Positions 37,758 through 47,020 of a DNA stretch of 64,000 nt are shown here, in pieces (the stretch's first letter is position 1; each line of letters opens with the position of its first letter). Source of the stretch: Bradyrhizobium sp. C9 (GTDB lineage: Bacteria > Pseudomonadota > Alphaproteobacteria > Rhizobiales > Xanthobacteraceae); assembly GCF_002532045.1 (NCBI RefSeq), contig NZ_NWTG01000002.1:372001-436000 (forward strand), in the 5' to 3' direction. The position numbers were made by a program, and so were the translations under genes. The notes beneath the pieces are model-generated. The model made no database searches, was not told the origin of the DNA, and was given only the letters and a program-made list of their open reading frames with translations.

Positions 37758-38897
37758 TCAAGCCGCACTCTTCTCCGACGTTTCGGCAACGATCTTTTCG
37801 GCAGCCTCTTCGTTGGTGCACCAATTGCCGTGGCAGCGCTTGAGGTCGTTCAGGTTCTGCCGCATCTGGTCGAGCGAAAATCCAAGCGCGAAGAACCGCT
37901 CCATGGCATCGACCGGAAGGCCCCGGGTCAGGCCTTCGCTGCGCACCGCGGCAACCTCCTCGCTGTAGGCATGCAGCGCGGCATCGACCGGCGCCATGTC
38001 GGCCGGGCCGCTGCCGGCGCGCAACGCGGTCGCGACCGCCACCATGTAGGTCACGATGGCATTGCTGACGTCGGCCAACGGCCGCGCCAGCCTGGCCTGG
38101 ATATCGGCCGGCAGCGGCACCACGCAGGCGCGCCCGATCATCACGACGTCGTGCCGCAACCGCTGAATCGTCCGCAGCAGCGGACCGGTGTCCGGCCCGG
38201 ATGACAGATGCATGGTGCGTTCGCGCTCGGCCTCGAGGCCGGTCGCGTGCAGATTGGTCACCGCGGTGCCGATGCCGTCCTGGATCCGGTGCAGCGCGTC
38301 GTTGTCGAGCCCGCGGGTCAGGCCGGCGAGCAATTCGGCGAACGCCGCCGAGAGCAGTTCCAGCAGCCTCGACGCGTTGACCCTGATCTGGCTGACCGCG
38401 CGCGACGGCAGTACCAGGAACGAGATCACAAGGCCGGTGAGCGCGCCGACCGTGACCTCGAGCACGCGGTCGATCGCGGAGTCCAGCGGATTGGAATGAT
38501 GCATCGTCGGCAGCAGCAGCACGATCACCGCCGTCACCGTCGCCGAGTTCAGGCTGGGATTGAGCGCGGCGATGAACGCCAGCGGCACGATCGCCAGGAC
38601 CAGCAGCGCCAGCAGGCTGCCCTCGCCGGAGTGCGGGATCAGCACCGCGATCGCGCCGCCATAGATGGCGCCGCCGATGGTGCCGAGCATGTAGTCGCGG
38701 GTCGCCTTCAGCGAGCGGCCGACACTCATCTGGGTCACGATCAGCGAGGTCAGCACCGCCCACAGCGGCAGCAGCAAATGGAGCGCCAGCGCGATGGCAT
38801 AGGCCGCCACGCCGGCGGACGCGATCCGGACCGCCAGCGCCAGCTGCGTCTTTCGGGTCCAAAGCTTGTCGAACATGCGTTTTGCGAAGGTCCTCAT
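37758..38897 (-). CDS. FUSC family membrane protein
   Basis: The protein has 379 residues. The N-terminal half has about six transmembrane helices typical of fusaric acid resistance proteins, with the loop LKATRDYMLGTIGGAIYGG conserved. The C-terminal half is cytosolic and helical. It is of the efflux-pump-related kind, without a clear substrate. The frame is open for 205 more codons upstream; ATG 38897 (MRTFAKRMFDKLW) starts just before the first helix region. The gene converges on the isomerase. Confidence 0.85.
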   Translation of the reverse strand: MRTFAKRMFDKLWTRKTQLALAVRIASAGVAAYAIALALHLLLPLWAVLTSLIVTQMSVGRSLKATRDYMLGTIGGAIYGGAIAVLIPHSGEGSLLALLVLAIVPLAFIAALNPSLNSATVTAVIVLLLPTMHHSNPLDSAIDRVLEVTVGALTGLVISFLVLPSRAVSQIRVNASRLLELLSAAFAELLAGLTRGLDNDALHRIQDGIGTAVTNLHATGLEAERERTMHLSSGPDTGPLLRTIQRLRHDVVMIGRACVVPLPADIQARLARPLADVSNAIVTYMVAVATALRAGSGPADMAPVDAALHAYSEEVAAVRSEGLTRGLPVDAMERFFALGFSLDQMRQNLNDLKRCHGNWCTNEEAAEKIVAETSEKSAA

Positions 38898-39044
38898 GCA
38901 CCCTGATCCGCAGTCAATGGAAAGGCCCGTGTTACATGACTTGAGGTCCAGCGACCTGAAGCATGGCTGCTGCCCGCGGCGGCAAGGTGGCTTGAAAGGC
39001 CAAACCCGCCCGCCTACCCTGCGCCGCAAAATTGAGGAAACACG

Positions 39045-40415
39045 ATGGCCCACGAAACCGCAACGCTCGCCGCCTACGTCGCCGACCTGAAATATTCCGA
39101 CATTCCGCCGGAGGTGCTGGCGCGCGCCAAGGTTTTGACGCTGGATTTCCTGGGCAGCACCATCCGCGCCCGCCGCGATGCGGAATCCACTCCGTCGCTG
39201 ATGAAGATGCTGGAGGCGCTGGCGCTGGACGGCAAGGGCGAGGCCACGGTGTTCGGCGACACCAAGACCTGGACGCCGGCGGTGGCGGCGCTGCTCAACG
39301 GCGCGCTCGGCCATTCGCTCGACTTCGACGACACCCACGCCGATTCCTCGTTGCATCCGAGCGCGCCGGTGGTGCCCGCTGCGTTTGCAGTCGGCGAGAT
39401 GGTCGGCGCCTCCGGCCGCGACGTGCTGACCGCGATCGTTGCTGGCTATGAAGTGTGCTGCCGGCTCGGCAACGCGCTCGACCCGACCTCGCATTATGCG
39501 AGGGGTTTCCACCCGACCGCGACGGCCGGCACCTATGGTGCCGCGGCGGCGGCAGCCAAGCTGTTCGGGCTGACGAAGGAGCAGATCGTCTCCGCGTTCG
39601 GCGTCTCCGGCAGCCAGGCCGCCGGCTCGCTACAATTCCTGGTCAACGGCGCCTGGAACAAGCGCTACCAGGTCGGCGCCGCCGCGATGAACGGCGTGAT
39701 CGCCGCGACCTTGGCGCGCAACGACTTCATCGGTTCGAGCGAATCGGTCGAAGGCAAGCACGGCCTCTTGGTCGGCTATACCGATGACGCGCATCCGGAC
39801 AAGGCGGTGGCCGGCCTCGGCAGCACCTACGAGACGCTGAAGATCGGCGTGAAGCCGTATCCGAGCTGCCGCTACACCCATGCCGCAATCGACGCGCTGA
39901 TCGCGATGCGGCGCGAGCACAATCTGACGCCGGACCAGATCAAAAAGGTCGAGATCGGCCTGCACCGCAACGGCATCACGCTGACCGGCGATGCCGCCAC
40001 CAAGCGCCACCCGACCTCGGTGGTCGGCGGCCAGTTCTCGATGTTCTTCACCGGCGCGATCGCGCTCGACCAGGGCCATTTCGGCTGGGACGATTACGAC
40101 CGGCTCGGCGATGCGGCGATCGACGCGCTCGCCGACAAGTTCGACGTGGTGCAGGACGACCGTCTCGAGGTCGGCCGCACCCATCCGTTCGGCGCCCGCG
40201 TCTCGATCACCACCGATGACGCTACCCATGAGCGTCTCTATGCCGATCCCTCCGGAGAGCCGACCTCGTTCCCCGATGCGCAGGCGATGCAGCAGAAGTT
40301 TTTGACGCTGGCCCGCCCGGTGCTCGACAAGCGCGCCGACCAGCTCGCCGACGCGATCCTGACGCTGGAGCGGTTCGACCGCGTCGAGAAGGCGACGCAG
40401 CTGGGAAGGCAGTAA
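39045..40415 (+). CDS. MmgE/PrpD family protein
   Basis: The protein has 456 residues, the family's usual size. Family features include GHSLDFDDTHADSSLHPSAP near residue 87 and KPYPSCRYTHAAIDALI near 267. Known members are 2-methylcitrate dehydratase, cis-aconitate decarboxylase and iminodisuccinate epimerase. No propionate genes are adjacent, so the substrate is open. Confidence 0.92.
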   Translation: MAHETATLAAYVADLKYSDIPPEVLARAKVLTLDFLGSTIRARRDAESTPSLMKMLEALALDGKGEATVFGDTKTWTPAVAALLNGALGHSLDFDDTHADSSLHPSAPVVPAAFAVGEMVGASGRDVLTAIVAGYEVCCRLGNALDPTSHYARGFHPTATAGTYGAAAAAAKLFGLTKEQIVSAFGVSGSQAAGSLQFLVNGAWNKRYQVGAAAMNGVIAATLARNDFIGSSESVEGKHGLLVGYTDDAHPDKAVAGLGSTYETLKIGVKPYPSCRYTHAAIDALIAMRREHNLTPDQIKKVEIGLHRNGITLTGDAATKRHPTSVVGGQFSMFFTGAIALDQGHFGWDDYDRLGDAAIDALADKFDVVQDDRLEVGRTHPFGARVSITTDDATHERLYADPSGEPTSFPDAQAMQQKFLTLARPVLDKRADQLADAILTLERFDRVEKATQLGRQ

Positions 40416-40450
40416 GCGAATCTAGATGCTGCGCGCCATACCTACCGCTG

Positions 40451-40571
40451 TGGTCCCTGCTAAGGCAGGGACCCATAACCACAGGGTTGCGTTGTTGAAG
40501 GGAGCGGCGGCCCCAACCTCGCGCAATAATTCTCATTTGGGGTAATGGGTCCCGGCCTTCGTCGGGACGAC
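40451..40571. repeat. Intergenic repeat, family E-related (copy 1)
   Basis: A hairpin (GGTCCCTGCTAAGGCAGGGACC) is followed by CATAACCAC and later GGGTAATGGGTCCCGGCCTTC then GTCGGGACGAC. The layout of two paired GGACCCATTACC-like modules resembles the element at 46665-46785. It lies between convergent genes. Confidence 0.6.
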
Positions 40572-40606
40572 GGTGAGGATGGTTTTCGATTCAAGTCGTC
40601 GCTCCG

Positions 40607-40897
40607 TCATTCCGCTCCATCAATGATCACGAAATCCCCGTCCGAATATTTCTGCCGGATCGCCTTCGCGGCCTGATAGTCGGGGCAGGTGTAGCATTCC
40701 ATCGCGGTGGCGCGATCCCTGAACTCGATGACGAAGTTGCGCTGGCGCGTTGCGCCCTCCATCACCTCATGGGGACCGTTACGCACGATGAAATTGGCGC
40801 CGTATCTATCGAATACCGGCATCGCGGCAGCGAGATATTCGGGATAGCGCGCTTCATCGTGCACCGTGACGTGCACGATCCAATAGGCTTTCGGCAT
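40607..40897 (-). CDS. DUF1330 domain-containing protein
   Basis: The protein has 96 residues, the typical length. It begins MPKAYWIVHVTVHDEARYPEY and contains RQRNFVIEFRDRATAMECY and a DYQAAKAIRQ segment, all characteristic of this ferredoxin-like family. The biochemical role is unknown. A GAGAGCGCCATG context gives a fair ribosome site. Confidence 0.9.
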   Translation of the reverse strand: MPKAYWIVHVTVHDEARYPEYLAAAMPVFDRYGANFIVRNGPHEVMEGATRQRNFVIEFRDRATAMECYTCPDYQAAKAIRQKYSDGDFVIIDGAE

Positions 40898-41024
40898 GGC
40901 GCTCTCCGGCTGAGGCGTGTTTCAAGAAACTGTGGCGCACCCCTGCGAGATGCGCCACGGCATCAGAAAATTCCGGAGGCTAAGATACAATTCACGATCG
41001 CGCGGGTGTTGCGTGATGCCTCCG

Positions 41025-42467
41025 TCAACTACCGCCCGCGAGCCGCGCGCTTGTCGAGGTTGCCGTCACAACGTCACGGACCAGATCGGACATACCGTCC
41101 GCCTCGGGCGGCATGTTCGGCGAGCGGCCGAGCCGGACGATGACGAGGTGCTGCGACGGCACGATCACGGCATATTGCCCGATCGTGCCCTTGGCGAAAT
41201 ACGCATCGTGCGGCCAGCCATGCGCGATGCGATGGTTGGCGCCGAAGCTGTCGCCGAGATTGGTCCAGAAGCCCGCGCCGTAACCGACCCAGGCATTCGG
41301 CGTGGCCGAAGCCGAATAGGCCGCCCAGCCCTCCGGCAGAATGCGCTTGTCGCCGGCCATCCCGTCATTGAGGTAGAGCTGGCCGAGACGCGCCCAGTCG
41401 CGCGCGCTCGCCATCATCGCGCCCGATCCTTCCAGCGTGTCCGCAGCATCGAACTGCATCACGACATTGCGCATGCCGAGCGGACCGAACAGCTTTTCAC
41501 GCGCGAAGCGGATGACGTCCGCCGCGTGCCCGCCGGCGGCGTTGCGGATCAGATGCGAGAGGATCAGGTAGTTGCCGTCATGATAATTCCAGACCCGGCC
41601 GGGCACGCTCTCCAGCGAAGCGCTCTCGGCGAAGGCGGCCATATCCGATTCCATGTACTTCATGCGGTTGACCGGTTCGAGCACGGACGCCAGCGACGCC
41701 TGCAGCGAGCTGCCGAGCGCAAGCCCAGCGGTGTGGCGCAGCAGCTCGTCGACCGTGATCGCGTGGCGCGGATCGTCGGGATTCCGCCAGGCCGCGATCG
41801 GGACCGGCTGGTCGCGCGTCAACCTGCCTTCGCGGACGAGGATTCCGATCAGGGCGGAGACCGCCGACTTGCTCATGGAGAAGCCGAGCAGCGGCGTCTC
41901 GATGCCGATGCCGTCGGCGTAGCGCTCGGCGACGATGCGGCCGTCCTTCATCACGACGACAGCGCGGGTGTGGCGGAACGGCGGCTCCGCCGGCTCGGCA
42001 AAGGCGCGGTCGAGCGCGGCTCCAAGCTGCGGGCTTCGTGGCGCGACGAGCGCAGGACCTGCGATCTCGGGCAGCGATGCGGCTTGCAGCCTCGAAGGCG
42101 GCACCGCGGTATCGGCCAGCGTCTCGCCATGTTCGAGCATGCAGCCGAGCCCCTCGCGATAGACCGCATGGCTGCGGCCAAGCCCGAACAGCGTCACGGT
42201 GACGTCGCGGCGATCGAGGTCGACCTCGGTGTCCATCGCCCAGTTGAGCAGGCCAGCCCCTGGCATCGCATCGGTGGTCTCGGTCAGGTTTCGCCTGGGG
42301 TCGAGGCCGCTGACGAAGGTCTCCGAGCAGACGATATTCGCAACAAAGCCGGTTGCGACCTTCGGCACGTCGCGGGCACGGGCGGCGGACAGCGCCAGCG
42401 CCCCGAATGCAGTGGTGGCGGCGAGAATGAGAAAGAGCTTTCGACGGGTCACGGGATCCTCCGGCAT
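41025..42467 (-). CDS. Periplasmic serine hydrolase, beta-lactamase (class C) family
   Basis: The protein has 480 residues. A signal or anchor segment (about 10-30) precedes the mature enzyme. The SxxK motif is in GFSMSKSAVSALIG, the Tyr of the YxN region is in VWNYHDGNYLILS, and a weak KTG-equivalent lies in YFAKGTIGQYAV. Such proteins act as esterases, D-aminopeptidases or 6-aminohexanoate-dimer hydrolases more often than as true lactamases. An AraC-type regulator lies upstream in the same direction, separated by 310 bases that include a repeat. Confidence 0.85.
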   Translation of the reverse strand: MPEDPVTRRKLFLILAATTAFGALALSAARARDVPKVATGFVANIVCSETFVSGLDPRRNLTETTDAMPGAGLLNWAMDTEVDLDRRDVTVTLFGLGRSHAVYREGLGCMLEHGETLADTAVPPSRLQAASLPEIAGPALVAPRSPQLGAALDRAFAEPAEPPFRHTRAVVVMKDGRIVAERYADGIGIETPLLGFSMSKSAVSALIGILVREGRLTRDQPVPIAAWRNPDDPRHAITVDELLRHTAGLALGSSLQASLASVLEPVNRMKYMESDMAAFAESASLESVPGRVWNYHDGNYLILSHLIRNAAGGHAADVIRFAREKLFGPLGMRNVVMQFDAADTLEGSGAMMASARDWARLGQLYLNDGMAGDKRILPEGWAAYSASATPNAWVGYGAGFWTNLGDSFGANHRIAHGWPHDAYFAKGTIGQYAVIVPSQHLVIVRLGRSPNMPPEADGMSDLVRDVVTATSTSARLAGGS

Positions 42468-42615
42468 GGCGCGATGGGTGCGTGGCCGGGATCAGGCCGC
42501 AGCGGACGCGGTGGCGCTCGCCGGATTTGGAAATGAGGCTAGTCGAGAACTCGGGGCGCCTCGCCGATTTTGAAATTATCAAACAATTACTGTGCTTTAG
42601 GAACGAGGCGAGTCT

Positions 42616-42753
42616 TCCCTTCTCCCCTTTTGGGAGAAGGTGGCGCGGATGAAATCCGCGACGGATGAGGGGTCTGCATCCGCGGAGACAGACCCCTCAC
42701 CCGGCTTCAATGCGTCCGCATTGAAGCCACCCTCTCCCACAAGGGGAGAGGGT
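42616..42753. repeat. Intergenic palindromic repeat, family D (copy 1)
   Basis: A 138-bp element with outer arms CCTTCTCCCCTTTTGGGAGA and CCCTCTCCCACAAGGGGAGA, plus inner pieces GGATGAAATCCGC and GACCCCTCACCC. A related element is at 60821-60970. It fills most of the 310-base gap between the serine hydrolase and the AraC-type regulator. Confidence 0.75.
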
Positions 42754-42777
42754 GCAGCTGAGCTCGCGGCAACCTGA

Positions 42778-43836
42778 TCACGCCGCGCTCGCCTTCAGCC
42801 GCCGGTACTCGGTCGGGGTCACGCCTGTGGTCGCCTTGAAGGCACGGTTGAAGGGGCCGAGCGACTGGAAGCCGGCGTCCATGGCGATGGTGATGACGGG
42901 GACCTCGGCCTGCGAGGGATCGGCGAGCGCGGCCTTGGCTTCCTCGATCCGGTGGTTGTTGAGAAAGACATTGAAATTGCGGTAGCCGAGCCGCTGGTTG
43001 ATCAGCCGCCGGAGACGATATTCGGGAATCTTCAACCGGGACGCCAGGGTGCCGATCGTGACGTTGTCGTGGCGATAGATGCGCTCGTCCGCCATCAGCC
43101 GCATCAGGGCATCGACCAGTTTCTGGTCCGCCGCCTCCTCGGCCGCGGCCGGTTTCGTCAGCACGACGGCCTCCGCCGGCACCGTGAACAGGTCGGCGCC
43201 GTCGACGCGCATCATCGCCCAGGTGATCGCGGCCACGATGACGGTGAGCACGGCCGCGTTCAGCAGATTGGCCCATTCCACGGTCACGCGGCTGCCGGCA
43301 TAAGCAATCTGGAGCAGCGCGTTCATGCCGCCGTACAGCGCGGATGCGGCGACGATGAAGACGCGGACACGGCGGCGGCGCTCGACCAGATCCGCCGACC
43401 ACGATCCGATGGTTTGCGCCACCGCGAGCGCAATGAAGACGAGCGAGAGCGAATTGACCATGGTGATCGCGATCCGCGCGTGTCCGGCGGGTGCAATCCA
43501 CATGCAACTGACGAAGCTGTAGGCCACGACCGCGGCCCAGACCAGGCCGTGCCACCAGCGCAGCACAAACCCGTCATCGAACAGCGCGCGCGTGAACAGC
43601 CAGAACACCACGATAGCGCCGGTCGAGAGCGCGATCAGCGGCGCATGCCAGTCCGAGACCGGCGGCCCGGCACCAATCGACGCGGTCACCGCATGCGCGG
43701 CCGAACCAAGCGCGAAGGCGGCCGCAAGTCGCCCGGCCAGCACTTTGCTGAAATCCGCGAACATCGAGGCCGCAAGCACCAGCAGCAGCGTCACGGTGGC
43801 GGCGCGCAGGCACAGTTCGGTCGCGGCAAAGGTCAT
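42778..43836 (-). CDS. AraC-family regulator with N-terminal membrane domain
   Basis: The protein has 352 residues. The first 215 or so contain about seven hydrophobic helices, forming a membrane sensor. The C-terminal 105 residues are an AraC/XylS double helix-turn-helix: TIGTLASRLKIPEYRLRRLI and ITIAMDAGFQSLGPFNRAFK, ending TTGVTPTEYRR. It should bind DNA near the membrane in response to an outside signal. The serine hydrolase downstream may be a target; this is inference from position. Confidence 0.9.
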   Translation of the reverse strand: MTFAATELCLRAATVTLLLVLAASMFADFSKVLAGRLAAAFALGSAAHAVTASIGAGPPVSDWHAPLIALSTGAIVVFWLFTRALFDDGFVLRWWHGLVWAAVVAYSFVSCMWIAPAGHARIAITMVNSLSLVFIALAVAQTIGSWSADLVERRRRVRVFIVAASALYGGMNALLQIAYAGSRVTVEWANLLNAAVLTVIVAAITWAMMRVDGADLFTVPAEAVVLTKPAAAEEAADQKLVDALMRLMADERIYRHDNVTIGTLASRLKIPEYRLRRLINQRLGYRNFNVFLNNHRIEEAKAALADPSQAEVPVITIAMDAGFQSLGPFNRAFKATTGVTPTEYRRLKASAA

Positions 43837-43889
43837 CGGTCGATGCGATCTCCAAGGTCAGCAGAGAATCGTCCGTCAGGCGAGATTTT

Positions 43890-44465
43890 TCAAGAACCAT
43901 CGCGCGGCCAGCGGCTGCGCTGCGTGACCCAGATATCGACCACATCGCCCTCGAGCTTGCCCGAGCCCTCGTTCTCGGCACCCAGCCGCCGCGCCACGGC
44001 CTGCGAGGCGAAATTGGCGGGATCGATGCAATGGATGATGCGGTCGATGGTGAAGTTCGCGAACACAAAGTCGATCGCGGCGCGTGCGGCTTCCACCGCA
44101 TAGCCCTTGCCGCGGCACTCCCTGGCGATGCCCCAGCCGACTTCGAAGCCCGGCCATTCCGGCGGATAATACGGGCCGACACGACCGATATAGCGGGACG
44201 AGGATTTTTCCTCGACCGCGAACATGCCGAAGCCGTGCAGCGCCCAATGGCCGGAGATGACGGCAGCGTTACGCCAGCCCTTCAGCTCCGAGGTGACCGG
44301 CTGATGATCCGGCGTGATGAAGCGCGCCGTCTCGGGATCGGACAGCATCTTCGTGTTGTCAGCGATATCGGACGCACGCCATGGCCGCAGGATGAGACGC
44401 GCGGTCTCGATCACGGGACCATCGATCCGCAACAGCCTTGCGCCTGGCTTGATCAGAGAAACCAT
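43890..44465 (-). CDS. GNAT family N-acetyltransferase (RimJ/RimL type)
   Basis: The protein has 191 residues. The acetyl-CoA site is seen as ECRGKGYAVEAARAAIDFVF, and the family features ETARLILRPWRASD (start) and HCIDPANFASQAVARRLG are clear, matching the ribosomal-protein acetyltransferase-like group. The frame extends 19 codons upstream; ATG 44465 (MVSLIKPG) was preferred. The actual acceptor is unknown. Confidence 0.88.
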   Translation of the reverse strand: MVSLIKPGARLLRIDGPVIETARLILRPWRASDIADNTKMLSDPETARFITPDHQPVTSELKGWRNAAVISGHWALHGFGMFAVEEKSSSRYIGRVGPYYPPEWPGFEVGWGIARECRGKGYAVEAARAAIDFVFANFTIDRIIHCIDPANFASQAVARRLGAENEGSGKLEGDVVDIWVTQRSRWPRDGS

Positions 44466-44626
44466 GGTTGGCTCCGGTTTCCAGGACTTTACCGTTACGC
44501 TCGGCGGACACTCAAGCCGCACTTACTTGCGTCCTCCCTGCTCGCGCTTCGCTTGGCCGGGACGACGGATAGAGAGTATGATTGCCGTGAAAGCGTATGA
44601 TGCGGCAAAACTGCAAGGAGTCCGAC

Positions 44627-45544
44627 ATGAGCTGGCAGCCCTCGACCGATCCCGAACTCGGCGATCCCCAGACCTGCGACGCGCTGGATCTGATCATCGT
44701 GCCGCGCACCCGCGATCTCGGCGACGGTTTTGCCGTGCGCCGCGCGCTGCCGCACGGCAAGCGCCAGATGGTCGGGCCCTTCATCTTCTTCGACCATTTC
44801 GGCCCGGTGCAATATCTCGCCGGCAAGGGCATGGACGTGCGGCCGCATCCGCATATCGGGCTCGCCACCGTCACCTATCTGTTCGACGGCAGCATCATGC
44901 ATCGCGACAGCGAGGGTAACATCCAGGAAATCCAGCCCGGCGCCATGAACCTGATGACCGCAGGCCGCGGCATCGCGCATTCCGAGCGCACCCCCGACGT
45001 GCAGCGCCGCGACGGCCAGAAGATGCTGGGTCTGCAAAGCTGGATCGCGCTGCCGGCCGGCAAGGAAGAGATCGCGCCGTCGTTCCAGCATTATGGCGCC
45101 GGCGACCTGCCGATGATCTCGGAACGCGATTTCACCGCGCGCGTCATCGCAGGCTCGGCGTTCGGCATCAGCTCGCCGGTCAGCATGGTCTCGCCGTGGT
45201 TCTACACCGAGGTGACCGCGCAGGCCGGCACCTCGGTGCCGCTCGACCCCGACCACGAGGAGCGCGCGATCTATCTCGTCGACGGCGAGGTCGAGATCGC
45301 GGGCGACCGCCACGAGGGGCCACGGCTCCTGATCTTCCGGCCCGGCGACCGCATCACCGTGAAGACGCTGCGGCCGACCCGCATGATGTTTCTCGGCGGC
45401 GATGCGCTGGAAGGGCCACGCCACATCTGGTGGAATTTCGTCTCGTCCTCCAAGGAGCGGATCGAGCAGGCCAAACAGGACTGGAAAACCGGGCGTTTCG
45501 CGCAGGTTCCGCACGAACACGAGTTCATTCCACTGCCGGAGTGA
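44627..45544 (+). CDS. Pirin family protein
   Basis: The protein has 305 residues with two cupin domains. The N-terminal pirin signature includes VGPFIFFDHFGPVQYLAG and the metal ligands in VRPHPHIGLATVTYLFDG, and NLMTAGRGIAHSERTP follows. Pirins act as quercetinases or redox-sensing co-regulators. A CAAGGAG ribosome site lies 6 bases before ATG 44627, fixing the start over an upstream ATG. Confidence 0.92.
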   Translation: MSWQPSTDPELGDPQTCDALDLIIVPRTRDLGDGFAVRRALPHGKRQMVGPFIFFDHFGPVQYLAGKGMDVRPHPHIGLATVTYLFDGSIMHRDSEGNIQEIQPGAMNLMTAGRGIAHSERTPDVQRRDGQKMLGLQSWIALPAGKEEIAPSFQHYGAGDLPMISERDFTARVIAGSAFGISSPVSMVSPWFYTEVTAQAGTSVPLDPDHEERAIYLVDGEVEIAGDRHEGPRLLIFRPGDRITVKTLRPTRMMFLGGDALEGPRHIWWNFVSSSKERIEQAKQDWKTGRFAQVPHEHEFIPLPE

Positions 45545-45569
45545 GCTATTTCCTATGGCTCTTTGATTT

Positions 45570-45618
45570 GAGCATGATCTTTTCGGAAAACCGCTGCACA
45601 CTTTTCCGGATCATGCTC
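45570..45618. repeat. Short palindromic repeat, family C (copy 2)
   Basis: GAGCATGATCTTTTCGGAAA and CTTTTCCGGATCATGCTC form an imperfect 49-bp palindrome. It is the second copy of the element at 4646-4693 and may terminate pirin transcription. Confidence 0.8.
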
Positions 45619-45688
45619 TAGTCTCTGGCGCCCGCACGCCTCGTGCGGGCGCACGTCTTTGAGAAACGAGCCCGGAAAGACCCCGCCC

Positions 45689-46603
45689 ATGACCGCGATG
45701 CTATCCAGCGATTTGCCCCTGCCCCGGATCGGCCGCGGCAAGGTGCGCGATATCTACGCCGTCGGCGACGATCGCGTGCTGCTGCTCACCACCGACCGCA
45801 TCTCGGCATTCGACGTGGTGATGGCGGAAACCATTCCGATGAAGGGCGCGGTGCTGACCCAGATCAGCGCCTGGTGGTTCCGGCAGCTCGAAGGCACCGT
45901 GCCGCATCACATGATCAGCGCCGACGCCGACGAGATCATCCGCGCGGTGCCTGAGCTGAAGAACCATCGTGCCGACATCCTCGGGCGCGCGATGCTGTGC
46001 AAGCGCACCACTGTGTTTCCGATCGAATGCGTCATCCGCGGCTACATCTCTGGCTCGGCGTGGAAGGAATACGCGGCCGAAGGCACGCTCGCCGGTGAGA
46101 AGCTGCCGGCGGGCCTGGTCGAAAGCCAGAAGCTCGAACCTGCGATCTTCAGCCCGGCGACCAAGGCCGAGGCCGGCCATGACGAGAACATCACCGTCGC
46201 CCGCGTGCGCGAAATCCTGGGCAACGATGTTGCCGCGACGCTGGAGAAGATGGCGCGCGACGTCTACGCTTACGGCGAGCAGACCGCCCGCGCCCGCGGC
46301 ATCATCATCGCCGACACCAAGTTTGAATTCGGCCACGACAAGGACGGCCGCATCATCCTGATCGACGAGGTGATGACGCCGGATTCGTCGCGCTTCTGGG
46401 CGGTCGATGCCTACAAGCCCGGGCAGCCGCAGCCAAGCTTCGACAAGCAGCCGCTGCGCGACTATCTCGACGTCGAGCGCCACGCCGGCCGCTGGAACGG
46501 CGACGCCCCGCCCCCGCCGCTGCCGGCGAGCGTGGTGGACGCGACCAGCAAGCGATATCTGGAAGCGTACCGCCGCGTGACGGGGACCGAGCTGAAGGTT
46601 TAG
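45689..46603 (+). CDS. purC: Phosphoribosylaminoimidazolesuccinocarboxamide synthase, long type
   Basis: The protein has 304 residues and joins aspartate to CAIR in purine synthesis. It shows [20 protein letters not shown] near the start, [11 protein letters not shown] and DTKFEFG and the C-terminal [12 protein letters not shown]. This length (about 300) is that of the eukaryote-like form; many rhizobia also carry a shorter PurC next to purS/purQ. The start at ATG 45689 was chosen over a frame start 30 bases earlier. No pur gene is adjacent. Confidence 0.93.
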   Translation: MTAMLSSDLPLPRIGRGKVRDIYAVGDDRVLLLTTDRISAFDVVMAETIPMKGAVLTQISAWWFRQLEGTVPHHMISADADEIIRAVPELKNHRADILGRAMLCKRTTVFPIECVIRGYISGSAWKEYAAEGTLAGEKLPAGLVESQKLEPAIFSPATKAEAGHDENITVARVREILGNDVAATLEKMARDVYAYGEQTARARGIIIADTKFEFGHDKDGRIILIDEVMTPDSSRFWAVDAYKPGQPQPSFDKQPLRDYLDVERHAGRWNGDAPPPPLPASVVDATSKRYLEAYRRVTGTELKV

Positions 46604-46664
46604 CTACATCGTCAGCACGTTCGCTCTATCACCGTCACCCTGAGAGATTGTGAATGTGTTGAGC

Positions 46665-46785
46665 GTCGTCCTGGCGAAAGCCAGGACCCATTACCCCAAC
46701 CGCTGTTGTTGTGCGACGCTGGGGCCACGATCGCACTCTCAATCGAATTCGGTGGTTATGGGTCCTGGCTTTCGCCAGGACGACG
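46665..46785. repeat. Intergenic palindromic repeat, family E (copy 2)
   Basis: Arms GTCGTCCTGGCGAAAGCCAG and CTGGCTTTCGCCAGGACGAC frame a 121-bp element with inner GGACCCATTACC and GGTTATGGGTCC. It is related to 40451-40571. Together with the next element it fills most of the 417-base gap after purC. Confidence 0.75.
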
Positions 46786-46817
46786 AAATGGAGAGAAGTG
46801 CGCACTTGGCTCTATCA

Positions 46818-46920
46818 CCGTCACCCTGAGGAGCGCGCAGCGCGTCTCGAAGGGTCGACGGCCACCAGCGGGGCCGTGCATCCTTCGAGGCTCGCTCCGC
46901 TCGCACCTCAGGATGACGGG
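46818..46920. repeat. Intergenic palindromic repeat, family A (copy 2)
   Basis: CCGTCACCCTGAGGAGCG at one end and CGCACCTCAGGATGACGGG at the other, with GCATCCTTCGAGGCTCGCTC inside. It matches the copies at 3193-3303 and 62087-62196, most strongly in its right half. Confidence 0.85.
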
Positions 46921-47020
46921 GGGGAGAGGCTAGGTGAATCCCATTCACCCCTGTTGAAGACATACCTTTTGTCGGCACATCCGCGGCGCTGCACTCTCTG
47001 CTCAAAGCGGAGAGAGCACG

